Source: an uncultured Collinsella sp. (lineage in GTDB: Bacteria; Actinomycetota; Coriobacteriia; Coriobacteriales; Coriobacteriaceae). From it: a stretch of 28,937 nucleotides of DNA. The DNA is taken from NCBI GenBank assembly GCA_958446785.1, contig CAUCXP010000001.1, forward strand, positions 1 to 28,937, in the 5' to 3' direction. The notes below the pieces were generated by a model. The model was not told the DNA's origin. It worked only from the letters and a program-made list of their open reading frames with translations, and did not search any database. The first letter of the stretch is position 1; every line of letters starts with the position of its first letter. Positions 8,500 through 16,100 of this stretch are shown here, one piece after another. A program made the translations under genes and the position numbers.

Positions 8500-11400
8500 A
8501 TGGCGAACACCCAGAACTATATTAACCACCTGCTGCAGAACACCGGCATCACGCCGGCATGCAGCGAAGAAGAGCGCTTGGCTGCCGAGGATATCGCTCA
8601 GATCTTCCGCAACCACGGCTTTGATCCCGAGGTTCAGGAGTTCAATGCCCCGGCGCCCAGCAGGTTGGCATTTGCCGTTACCGGTATTCTTGCGTTTGCC
8701 GGCGCCCTGCTGATGGGCATCGGCGGCGGCATCGGCTTGGTCGGCACCTTGCTGGCCATTGTCGGCGCCGTTCTTTACGTGCTCGAGCGCACGGGCCACC
8801 CCGTGGTTTCACGCCTGGGCAAGACGGGCGTGAGCCAAAATGTCATCGCCTACCACAAGGCCTCGGGCCCGCTCGCGTCTCCGCGCAACCGCCCGGTGGT
8901 CGTTGTCGCACACTACGACTCTCCCCGTGCCGAGCTGCTCGCCCGCGTGCCCTATGCTTCGTATCGTGCGCTCATCGCCAAGCTGTTGCCCGTTGCCACG
9001 GTTGCCCCTGCTGCCGTTGCCATCTTGCGTATCCTGCCGCTCCCCGGCGCGCTCAAGGTTCTGCTGTGGATTGTCGCGATCCTCGCTTCCCTCGTTGCGC
9101 TCGCCAACGCGGCAAACATCATTTCTAACCGCTACATTCTTCCCTATACGTCCGGCGCGGTGTGCAACAAGTCTTCTGTCGCCGCTATGCTCGGCGTTAT
9201 GGACAACGTTGCTCCCTTCCAGGGCGAAAACGAGTTTCCCGACGATGTTCCGTTCGATACCTATTTTGGGGAGCAGAAGCGTCGTGCCGAGGAGATGGCG
9301 CGCGCAGCAGCGGAGTATGCCGCGGCCCAACAGCAAAACGACTACGGCAACACCATCGAGTATGAAGAGCCTACCTACGCCGAGGATGAGTTCGGTCAGC
9401 CGATTGCTCCCGACGCTCAGGCCGAGCCCGAACAGGGTGAGGATTTCGACGAGCAGATCGAGGGCTTTGAGGGTGCGTCTGCCGACGAGACGCTGATTGG
9501 CGCCATTGTGCCCGAGGATCAGAATCAGGCTGTCCAGGCCGAAGAGTTCAATGACGAGGTTTCCGCTGCCGAGCCGGCGGAGGAGCCTGTCGCGGCCGAG
9601 CCCGAGCCCAAGCTCTATCGCAATGCCGCCGGCAACATCCGCTTTGGTTCGGATGCCATCCGTGCGCTCGGGATGCTTCCCGAGTCCTGCACGCTCGATT
9701 ACGAGGAGGGCGAGGAGCCGACGTTTGAGCCCGAGCCTGCCCCCGTCGTGACTGCACCTGCGCCCGCCGTCACCGTGGATGATGAGTCTGCCGCGGTTAC
9801 CGCTGCCGTTGCCGAGCCCGAGGCGGTGTCCGCGATCGATCCCGCGGCAGGACTGGACATTTTGGCCCCCGCCGCGCCGGCGCAAGACGTTGCGGACGAG
9901 CCTGACGACGATTACGTTGAACAGCCGAGGCGCGTGTCTTACGAGAGCGATACTGATTTTTCGGCCGAGATTCCCGCGGCAACGCCCCATGCCGATATTG
10001 CATCCGCGTTCTCTTCGATTGGCGCCAGTGCTTCCAACTTCTTTAAGGGTGCGCTTGCAAAGGGCAAGAAATTTGTCGACGATTTCGAGGAGAAGCGCGC
10101 TGCCGCACGCGAGGCTGCCGAGCAGGAGGCTATCGCTCAACAGCAGGCAGCCGAGGCGGCACGTGAGCGCGCGGCGCAAGAGCTCGAGCAGAACGAGGCT
10201 ATGCAGTCCGTGCCCGTCGACGCTGCCGAAGCTACAACGTCCTTTGAGTCCCAGCAACCGGCGTCCACGGATGTTGTTGAGGCGACGACGTCTTTCGAGG
10301 CTCAGCAGCACGTCGATAGCACCATGTCGTTTGATGCCGCGCAGTTCGATTCCACGATAACGTTTGAAAAGCAAGGCGCCGCGATTGCCGAGTCCCTTCC
10401 TGTTTCCGATGAGCAGGGCGACGCGGCAGACGATGACGAGCCCATTGATGCTGCCGAAATTCAGGATGCTGCCGAGGACGAGTCCGTCGAGGTCAACTCT
10501 GACGAAGAGCAATACGCGGCAGCCGATCAAGGTGATTCGGCCGAGGTCGAGCAGGAGGAGGTGCCTGCGGTTTCCGAGACTCCCGAGACGGATGAGTCGA
10601 GGCCTTACTCCACGCAGATTTTCACCATGCCGACCCCGAGTGGTTCCGGTGCCACGGTTGCCAATGTCGCTCCCACCCAGGACGAAACGGTCGATTCCCT
10701 TATGGCCCAGATTTCCTCCCAAGCATCGCCGCGTCCGCAGATGAATGTTCCCGATCCGGCGTCGGCACCGTCGCCTGCACCCTCCTCGTCTCCGCTGGCT
10801 TCGGTCCCTGATCCGTCGCTGCCGTCGATGAAGCAGACAAACGTTGCGTCTCGCACGTCGCTGCTCGACCTTCCCGATCCCTCCGCACAGGTCAACGACC
10901 CCTTTGCTACCGCCCAGGGTCCCGAACCCACATCGGCACCCGTTGCGCCTCCTATGCCCGTTGCGTCGGGCGCACAGCCGATCGAGACCATTTCGGCTCC
11001 CGCCCCTGCGGCACCCAAGTCTCGCAAGCGCGGCCTGGGCGGCCTGTTCGGTCGTAAAAAGAAAAACGAACAGGACAGCATGAGTGACTGGCTGGGCGTC
11101 GAAGACGATTACGATGCCAAGAAGTCCGGTCGCGGCATCGGTTCGTGGGATAATTTCGAGGACGATAACGATGGCTGGAAGGGCGGCGCTACGTCTTCCA
11201 ACGGCGCTTCTTCCGAAGATATGCTCTCGGCTGTCGCCTCTATGGGCGACGATGAGCTGCTCGGTCACGATATCTGGTTTGTGGCAACGGGCGCCTCGGA
11301 TTGTGATGGCGCCGGTATGAAGGCCTTCTTGGCTTCGCATCGCGATAAGCTCCGCGGTGTCTTCTTCATCAATCTTGAATCCGTCGGTGCCGGTAGGCTT

Positions 11401-11697
11401 TCGGTGGTGACGGTTGAGGGCGAACAGCAGCTGCTCAAGGGCGATCGCCGCATCATGAACCTGGTCAGCAAGGTGTGCAAGTCGTTCCATGTCGATTGTG
11501 GCGCGCTCGAGATGCCCTATGCCAAGACCGATGCCTACGCCGCGCTCGAGGCGAGCCGCCGAGCCCTCACCATCGCCGGCGTGGACGGCACGCGTCTGGC
11601 TTGTGCTCGTACCGAGGACGACCTGCCCCACAATGTCAACCCGACGAACATTGCCACGGTATCCGAGGTCGTGACCGAGGTTATCCGCCGTTCGTAG
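8500..11697 (+). CDS. Membrane M28-family peptidase-like protein split by a long disordered acidic insertion
   Basis: The chosen start is ATG 8500 (MANTQNYINHLL), giving 1065 residues; upstream in-frame starts lack a ribosome site and read as non-coding. The N-terminal part has an M28-like entry, two membrane segments (about 56-97), VVVVAHYDSPRAEL (H138, D140), two more membrane segments (about 158-206), and SGAVCNKSSVAAMLGV (218-233). A low-complexity Ala/Glu/Asp/Pro-rich insertion of roughly 680 residues (about 240-915) follows, containing an Ala/Glu/Arg-rich helical stretch and short TTSFE-type repeats. The fold then resumes with DIWFVATGASDCDGAGMKAFL (924-944), FFINLESVGAG (955-965) and DDLPHNVNPTNIAT (1040-1053). 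Several usual zinc ligands look substituted, so activity is uncertain. The family call is by motif order; function is unknown. Confidence 0.75.
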   Translation: MANTQNYINHLLQNTGITPACSEEERLAAEDIAQIFRNHGFDPEVQEFNAPAPSRLAFAVTGILAFAGALLMGIGGGIGLVGTLLAIVGAVLYVLERTGHPVVSRLGKTGVSQNVIAYHKASGPLASPRNRPVVVVAHYDSPRAELLARVPYASYRALIAKLLPVATVAPAAVAILRILPLPGALKVLLWIVAILASLVALANAANIISNRYILPYTSGAVCNKSSVAAMLGVMDNVAPFQGENEFPDDVPFDTYFGEQKRRAEEMARAAAEYAAAQQQNDYGNTIEYEEPTYAEDEFGQPIAPDAQAEPEQGEDFDEQIEGFEGASADETLIGAIVPEDQNQAVQAEEFNDEVSAAEPAEEPVAAEPEPKLYRNAAGNIRFGSDAIRALGMLPESCTLDYEEGEEPTFEPEPAPVVTAPAPAVTVDDESAAVTAAVAEPEAVSAIDPAAGLDILAPAAPAQDVADEPDDDYVEQPRRVSYESDTDFSAEIPAATPHADIASAFSSIGASASNFFKGALAKGKKFVDDFEEKRAAAREAAEQEAIAQQQAAEAARERAAQELEQNEAMQSVPVDAAEATTSFESQQPASTDVVEATTSFEAQQHVDSTMSFDAAQFDSTITFEKQGAAIAESLPVSDEQGDAADDDEPIDAAEIQDAAEDESVEVNSDEEQYAAADQGDSAEVEQEEVPAVSETPETDESRPYSTQIFTMPTPSGSGATVANVAPTQDETVDSLMAQISSQASPRPQMNVPDPASAPSPAPSSSPLASVPDPSLPSMKQTNVASRTSLLDLPDPSAQVNDPFATAQGPEPTSAPVAPPMPVASGAQPIETISAPAPAAPKSRKRGLGGLFGRKKKNEQDSMSDWLGVEDDYDAKKSGRGIGSWDNFEDDNDGWKGGATSSNGASSEDMLSAVASMGDDELLGHDIWFVATGASDCDGAGMKAFLASHRDKLRGVFFINLESVGAGRLSVVTVEGEQQLLKGDRRIMNLVSKVCKSFHVDCGALEMPYAKTDAYAALEASRRALTIAGVDGTRLACARTEDDLPHNVNPTNIATVSEVVTEVIRRS
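10231..10374 (+). repeat. Short imperfect protein repeats TTSFE-QQ inside the M28-like protein
   Basis: Within the disordered insertion the translation runs through four related units: ATTSFESQQ, ATTSFEAQQ, STMSFDAAQ and STITFEKQ. They are spaced about 12-18 residues apart and preceded by acidic or small residues. They look like degenerate repeats of a Thr-x-Ser-Phe-acidic motif, possibly a binding or phosphorylation motif. No function can be assigned. Confidence 0.6.
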
Positions 11698-11718
11698 ACG
11701 GAGCTCTAAGGAGTCAAC

Positions 11719-11937
11719 GTGTTTTCGTATATTAAGCGCCATTGGCCTGTCTACGTGATTTTGACCTTGATTGCCATTGCGTTGGGGTTTGGAGCCGCCT
11801 ATATCGTGGGCGCGAAGGGCTCGACCCCCGCCTCCGCAATCAGCGAAGAGGTGGAGCAAGAACAGAGCACGGGTGCCGATGGGATTCCTGAGTCCGAGCA
11901 AGCAATCGTTGATGGTGGATCTTCGTCTGCAGAGTAG
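11719..11937 (+). CDS. Small single-pass membrane protein with acidic tail
   Basis: A 72-residue protein starting at GTG 11719, with AAGGAG at 11708-11713 and 5-base spacing. Residues about 8-31 form one membrane segment (YIKRHWPVYVILTLIAIALG onward), preceded by a basic N-terminus. The remaining 40 residues are acidic and Ser/Glu-rich. It follows the M28-like gene by 21 bases and precedes a strong terminator, so the two form an operon. Its acidic, low-complexity tail resembles the composition of the insertion in its neighbour. No known family recognised. Confidence 0.78.
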   Translation: MFSYIKRHWPVYVILTLIAIALGFGAAYIVGAKGSTPASAISEEVEQEQSTGADGIPESEQAIVDGGSSSAE

Positions 11938-11958
11938 ATACGGCGATTTAAATGATTG

Positions 11959-11996
11959 AAAGCGGGCGAGCCGGGGGACTGGCTCGCCCGCTTTTT
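11959..11996. terminator. Bidirectional terminator between convergent M28 operon and surface adhesin
   Basis: A perfect 14-bp stem (11959-11972 with 11981-11994) has an 8-base loop. It is followed by T-runs on the plus strand and by TTTCAATCATTT on the minus strand. It serves the small membrane protein gene and the adhesin gene, which end on either side. Confidence 0.9.
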
Positions 11997-12003
11997 CATC
12001 GCG

Positions 12004-15000
12004 CTAGCGCTTCTTTGGGATTGACCTAAGGCGAGCGAACCATAGGGCTGCGGCACCCGAGGTCAGGAGCGCGGTGATGCAAGCGGCGATGGGGGCTGAT
12101 CCTGTTGCCGGTAGGTCCTGCGGTAGGGTACAGCGTTGAATGACACTGTCCTCGTCATGTGACTCAAGTTTATCGCCGCCGCCGTTGCGGCAAAGATCGA
12201 CGCGTGCGCTGTTGGTGAGTGCAGTTTGGGGTGTATAAGCCGACGTTGCCTGCATGTGCACGACTGCGCCCCGAGCATCTGTGCCAAGGATTGCTCTGGC
12301 ATCGTCAAGGTCGTCGTGCTCATCTTTGAGATCATCACGGGTCCAAGAATCCGCATCGCTTCGAGTCGTAAAGTCGGCGGCTACCGCACCGTATTCAATG
12401 CGAATGCCCGTCACGACGGTATTGGATGCAAGGTCGAGTTCTTTCGCCTCGAGTGTGGCGGATTCCGTGGTCGAGACATCCGCCTTCCAGAGGTGCCAGC
12501 CGTCGTAATCGACGAGGCGGCAATCTTCACCCAGACTCTCTTTTACTTCGTCGGACTCAAGCCAAGGATTTTCGTGCCCATCGTCAAGCGTCGCGTTTGC
12601 CGGCTCATCGACGTCTGTCGAGTCCAACGGCATCGTGCGATACCACACGTTGCACAGACCGTTGAGGTCGCCGATGGCGACGGGGGTTTCGATTGAGACG
12701 AATCTCGCCGTGCCGTCTTTGGCGCACTCAAGATCATCGGTAATCGTAAACTCATCAACCCAAGTAGCGGAATCGTTTCGAGCATCGATGGTATAGGAGA
12801 AAAGTCCGTCCGTATTGGTTTGCATCGCGGCGCGGTTTTTTCCATCGCCGTTAGCCAACAGACCCTTCCCGATAGGTTGGACAAGTTCCTGACGCTTGTC
12901 GACCTGTCCTTTGATCTCGATGGGCGCATCCTTCATCGCGACGGATTGGACTTCTCCCGTATCCTTTATTTCAAACGTTATCTCCTCGGCAAGGTCATAG
13001 GTCCGCGGAGACATCGTTTCGCGCAACGAGTAGGTGCCGGGTGCAAGATGTTCGATGCGGTGCGGCTTGTCGGATGAGGTCCAGGAGTCTATTTCGGTTT
13101 TATCGGGACCATATAAGGTGAGCTGTGCGCCTTTCACTTCCTGCTCTCCGCTTGCATCGACCTTGGAGATATCAACCTTGGTGTAATCGTCGGATACGTT
13201 AAGCCGTGCTTCCACAACGGGTGTTTTCTGGTCGGCATAGGTAAGGTCGACGATATGGTGCGTCCGGTCGAGTAAGAAGCCGGTCGGCGCTTGAGTCTCG
13301 ACAACCTCGTAGCGTGCGGTGCCAGATCCCAGCGGGAGGTCGTCCGCGCGTGCTTCTCCAGTTTCATCTGTCGTGACGGTAGCGACAGTCTCACCGTCGA
13401 GCGCGGCAATGCTACCGTCGGGGCGCACGATATCACCTGAGGCACGGATCTCAAAGATGGCGCCCGCGAGGCTGCTGCCGTCTACGGCATCGGTTTTAAC
13501 GATCCTGATGTTTCCGGTCGCGGCGCGGTCATAATACGAGACGATTGCAACGGGCGTTAGGTTTATATCGGCGGGTATGTTTACCTCGATCTCTTTGCCG
13601 ACAAGATAGGGCTCTTTGGCCGAGGTTTCGCGTACATAATAGGTGCCCGGCACGAGCGATTCGGGCAGTGTGACGGTGCCGGTCGCGTCAGTCGTAAAGG
13701 TGTCCATTAAGTTATGTGCTGGATACCAGCATGTTTGTGAGACAGGTTTGTGATTGCTGTCGAGGAGTTGGAAGGTGAATCCGGCTAGGGGAACAGAAGC
13801 GCCTGTTTGGGCATCGCGTTTTACAATCTGGAGATGCGTCGACAGAGCGTGGTTGTCCACGATATATTGAAGCTCGGCGCCGTCGGAAATCTGATTGGCC
13901 TCGACGGTCCATTCCCCCGCACGTTTAAAACCCTCGGGGACGGTTTCCGGAACCTCACGAACCGCGTAGCCGGCGCGGTCGTATGGGACGGCTCCGTGGA
14001 CACCGGCTGGTCGCTTGCCTGTGCCGAACCATGCTTCGGGCTGGTCTTTGGTGGAGGCAAAGCCATAGATGTTTGTAGTCAGTGTGCCAACAACCTGCTG
14101 AGAGCTGTTACTGACAACCTCAAAGACAACATCTCCTGCCGGCTGCTCCAGGCCGGATTGATCGCTATTGCCGTAGTCCTTGAATTTGGAAATCTCAAGG
14201 TCAAACGCAATGGGGATATCGGAAACGCGAGATTCGATCTCGACCACGCTTGAATCGCCGAGTTGGTCGGCTCCAACGGTGTAAGACCAACTGTCACCGG
14301 AGGGCAAATAGCCCTCGGGCGCCTTCGATTCATAGATGGTAAAGGTTCCCAGGGGGACATCGGTGAGGGTAGCTCGACCGCTTTCATCGGTCCTGAGAGT
14401 TTGTGTCCATCCAGGGGTTGATTGCGATACGCACACGAATTCTGCTCCTGCGAGCGAAGCCCCAACTTGGGGGCCTGCATTCGTTGCGGCGTCGAGCTTT
14501 ACAATGCGCAAGGTAATGGTGCCGGGTTGTTCATCAATGGTGACGTATCCGCCGTTATCCGTCGTGGTAAAGGCAATGCGATCGTGCAGGGGGATATAAC
14601 CAGCTGGCGCTGTTGTCTCAACTAGGTAGTATGCTGTGTTGGGCAGAAGTGCTGCCTGCGCTTGACCGTTGCCGTCCATCTGGATGGTGCCGACACGCGC
14701 GCCGCTGGCGCTCTCAAAAACATCGAATGTTGCCCCGGTAAACTGATAGGTATTGTTTCCGCTGGTAATAACAGTGTTCGCAGACTGCTTTTGGAAGGAA
14801 ACAGAGACCGCCGGCAGTACATAGAGCATGTCTTGACGTCTGCTGCCGCCCGATACGGTTCCTAGATAGCGTCGCGCGCGGTGCGGAGCGGCTTTGATGC
14901 TTCCTGATTTTGCGCTGTCGTGGAGCCACCGCGCAGCCGCCACGACTTCATCGTCGGCGGTAAAGTGCCCGCTCTTGGTTTTGCCCTGAGCGGTCGTGTA

Positions 15001-15435
15001 GGAGTAGGTGCCGTCGACATGGGTAGTGCCGTTGAGCATCCATACGGCAAGCTGGGTGGCGGCGCGGGCGCGATCGGGTGAAAGATGGTAACCGCCAAAC
15101 GACGTGGCGGTAGGATATCCGTGACAAACGATTGCTGCGAACTCGTCGTCGAGCCACACCCAGCCTTGATCAAAGTTGAGCCATGGGCCGCCCGGCTTGG
15201 TGGGGCCGGGACGCTCCTGGTTCATGCAGTAGGCAATCGAGGCGTCTTGAGCTTCATACTTGCCGATAAAGAAGGGCCCACAATCATCGCTGATAGTGCG
15301 GAAGCCGAGCTGGTCGTAGCCATCGACGGCAAATGCGGCTCCCGGTGCCAGGCAGCCGAAAAGCAGGAAGAGGAGCAGGAGCAGCGGACCTGTTGCGATT
15401 GCGCTGTGGACAGAGTGCGTGGGTGCGTTGGACAT
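12004..15435 (-). CDS. LPxTG-anchored thioester-domain adhesin with SpaA/Cna-B-like repeats
   Basis: A 1143-residue secreted surface protein. The signal peptide has a leucine-rich core and an AFA-VDG cleavage site near residue 36. An N-terminal thioester (TQXA-type) domain follows: C70 in IAYCMNQERPGP and Q128 in AATQLAVW are the pair expected to form the internal Cys-Gln thioester used by Gram-positive adhesins to capture host or surface amines. Six SpaA/Cna-B-like beta domains follow at about 210-300, 306-400, 410-530, 535-633, 642-745 and 752-840. Most have an early lysine (IVKxD) and a late glutamate (VRETxA, VETxAPxGY), the residues that form isopeptide bonds. A further extracellular region (about 845-1100) precedes LPATG (1108-1112), a hydrophobic stretch and a basic tail for sortase anchoring. 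AAGGAG precedes the ATG. No sortase gene is in the window. Confidence 0.92.
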   Translation of the reverse strand: MSNAPTHSVHSAIATGPLLLLLFLLFGCLAPGAAFAVDGYDQLGFRTISDDCGPFFIGKYEAQDASIAYCMNQERPGPTKPGGPWLNFDQGWVWLDDEFAAIVCHGYPTATSFGGYHLSPDRARAATQLAVWMLNGTTHVDGTYSYTTAQGKTKSGHFTADDEVVAAARWLHDSAKSGSIKAAPHRARRYLGTVSGGSRRQDMLYVLPAVSVSFQKQSANTVITSGNNTYQFTGATFDVFESASGARVGTIQMDGNGQAQAALLPNTAYYLVETTAPAGYIPLHDRIAFTTTDNGGYVTIDEQPGTITLRIVKLDAATNAGPQVGASLAGAEFVCVSQSTPGWTQTLRTDESGRATLTDVPLGTFTIYESKAPEGYLPSGDSWSYTVGADQLGDSSVVEIESRVSDIPIAFDLEISKFKDYGNSDQSGLEQPAGDVVFEVVSNSSQQVVGTLTTNIYGFASTKDQPEAWFGTGKRPAGVHGAVPYDRAGYAVREVPETVPEGFKRAGEWTVEANQISDGAELQYIVDNHALSTHLQIVKRDAQTGASVPLAGFTFQLLDSNHKPVSQTCWYPAHNLMDTFTTDATGTVTLPESLVPGTYYVRETSAKEPYLVGKEIEVNIPADINLTPVAIVSYYDRAATGNIRIVKTDAVDGSSLAGAIFEIRASGDIVRPDGSIAALDGETVATVTTDETGEARADDLPLGSGTARYEVVETQAPTGFLLDRTHHIVDLTYADQKTPVVEARLNVSDDYTKVDISKVDASGEQEVKGAQLTLYGPDKTEIDSWTSSDKPHRIEHLAPGTYSLRETMSPRTYDLAEEITFEIKDTGEVQSVAMKDAPIEIKGQVDKRQELVQPIGKGLLANGDGKNRAAMQTNTDGLFSYTIDARNDSATWVDEFTITDDLECAKDGTARFVSIETPVAIGDLNGLCNVWYRTMPLDSTDVDEPANATLDDGHENPWLESDEVKESLGEDCRLVDYDGWHLWKADVSTTESATLEAKELDLASNTVVTGIRIEYGAVAADFTTRSDADSWTRDDLKDEHDDLDDARAILGTDARGAVVHMQATSAYTPQTALTNSARVDLCRNGGGDKLESHDEDSVIQRCTLPQDLPATGSAPIAACITALLTSGAAALWFARLRSIPKKR

Positions 15436-15689
15436 GGCTGCTCCTTATCCCTCGTGCGCCGCACGGGGAGGCTGCGACGCGTAGGATGAGGCTACCCCCG
15501 AGGTTCATGCGGGTAAGTACCGGAGCCTGACCAAAAGCTTGCCCAATTCCTGACAAATTGAGCTCAAATACAACAATCAAGCAAAAGCGCAGGTAGAAGA
15601 TAAGGTGAACAGGAAGTCAAAGGTCCTCGTCTCCACAATTGACGCGATTTTCAAACGAATCTCCACAGCTAAAACAAGCATCGCCACCC

Positions 15690-15719
15690 TTGTATCGAAC
15701 AAGACAACCGCGTTATACT
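15690..15719 (+). promoter_or_regulatory. Promoter of tRNA-Gly
   Basis: TTGTAT (15690-15695) and TATACT (15714-15719) are separated by 18 bases, and the -10 ends 13 bases before the tRNA. The rest of the 297-bp gap between the adhesin start and this tRNA (15436-15732) holds no credible gene. I could not identify a clear adhesin promoter in it. Confidence 0.65.
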
Positions 15720-15732
15720 ATCCCCCACATAT

Positions 15733-15807
15733 GCGGGCATCGCCAAGTGGTAAGGCATCAGCTTCCCAAGCTGACACTCGCGGGTTCGAGTCCCGTTGCC
15801 CGCTCCA
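15733..15807 (+). tRNA. tRNA-Gly, anticodon CCC
   Basis: The 75-base gene folds as a standard cloverleaf. Acceptor GCGGGCA pairs with TGCCCGC, the anticodon stem TCAGC/GCTGA holds loop TTCCCAA (anticodon CCC at 15765-15767), and the T-arm is CGGGTTCGAGTCCCG. CCA is encoded. It has its own promoter and terminator. Its T-loop-to-CCA sequence is repeated exactly at 15981-15998. Confidence 0.97.
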
Positions 15808-15817
15808 TTCGAATTTC

Positions 15818-15850
15818 AGGCACGGTAACGTTTCGTTACTGTGCCTTTTT
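15818..15850 (+). terminator. Terminator of tRNA-Gly
   Basis: A 13-bp stem with one G-T pair (AGGCACGGTAACG with CGTTACTGTGCCT), a TTT loop and a TTTTT run lie 10 bases after the tRNA. Confidence 0.9.
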
Positions 15851-15861
15851 CAATAAAGTGC

Positions 15862-15998
15862 CGGGACTCGAACCCGACAGGGTGCGAGCGTTAAATAAAC
15901 GCGAAGCGTTTATAGCGAGCAGGCAAGGTCGCCGATAGGCGACCGCAGCCGGTGCGTATTTGCGAAGCAAATACGCGGACGTCCCGTTGCCCGCTCCA
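15862..15998 (+). mobile_element. Candidate tRNA-tail element A: inverted T-arm, three hairpins, copied tRNA-Gly tail
   Basis: The element starts with CGGGACTCGAACCCG (15862-15876), the exact 15-bp reverse complement of the tRNA-Gly T-arm at 15781-15795. Three hairpins follow. HP1 is ATAAACGC-GAA-GCGTTTAT (15895-15913). HP2 is GGTCGCC-GATA-GGCGACC (15927-15944). HP3 is GCGTATTTGC-GAA-GCAAATACGC (15954-15976). It ends in the duplicated tRNA tail 15981-15998. No protein is encoded. A second copy with the same order lies after tRNA-Lys (27362-27484). The tail duplication starting in the T-loop resembles tyrosine-recombinase attachment sites. Mobility is inferred, not shown; it might instead be a remnant of an element or a structured non-coding RNA. 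Confidence 0.55.
15981..15998 (+). repeat. Exact copy of the tRNA-Gly 3' tail (attachment-site-like)
   Basis: GTCCCGTTGCCCGCTCCA at 15981-15998 repeats 15790-15807 exactly (18 bp). It covers the end of the T-loop through the encoded CCA. No tRNA body precedes this second copy, so it is not a second tRNA gene. Confidence 0.9.
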
Positions 15999-16050
15999 AT
16001 TCCAAAATGTTAGGTTAATGCCTGCTGCCCATACTCGCACCCGCGCACGG

Positions 16051-16056
16051 TACAAT
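16051..16056 (+). promoter_or_regulatory. Candidate -10 element of purB
   Basis: TACAAT lies 44 bases upstream of the purB ATG and just after the element A region. No clear -35 was seen. The same hexamer precedes ddl and tRNA-Lys. Confidence 0.4.
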
Positions 16057-16100
16057 GGTTGAGTTACGACCAACGTGCCAATAACCAAAAAGGAGCCGCT

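Noticed and set aside
8809..11901. A 1030-codon open frame on the minus strand opposite the M28-like gene
   Set aside because: Its translation is Arg/Gly/Leu-rich low complexity with no domain. It mirrors the third-position bias of the real gene, which has a ribosome site and recognisable motifs.
15605..15938. Short open frames across tRNA-Gly and its terminator
   Set aside because: They translate the tRNA and hairpin DNA, lack ribosome sites and have no resemblance to proteins.
15862..15998. A CRISPR array or a second tRNA gene in the hairpin region after tRNA-Gly
   Set aside because: There are no regularly spaced direct repeats, and the second tRNA tail has no D-arm or anticodon arm in front of it.
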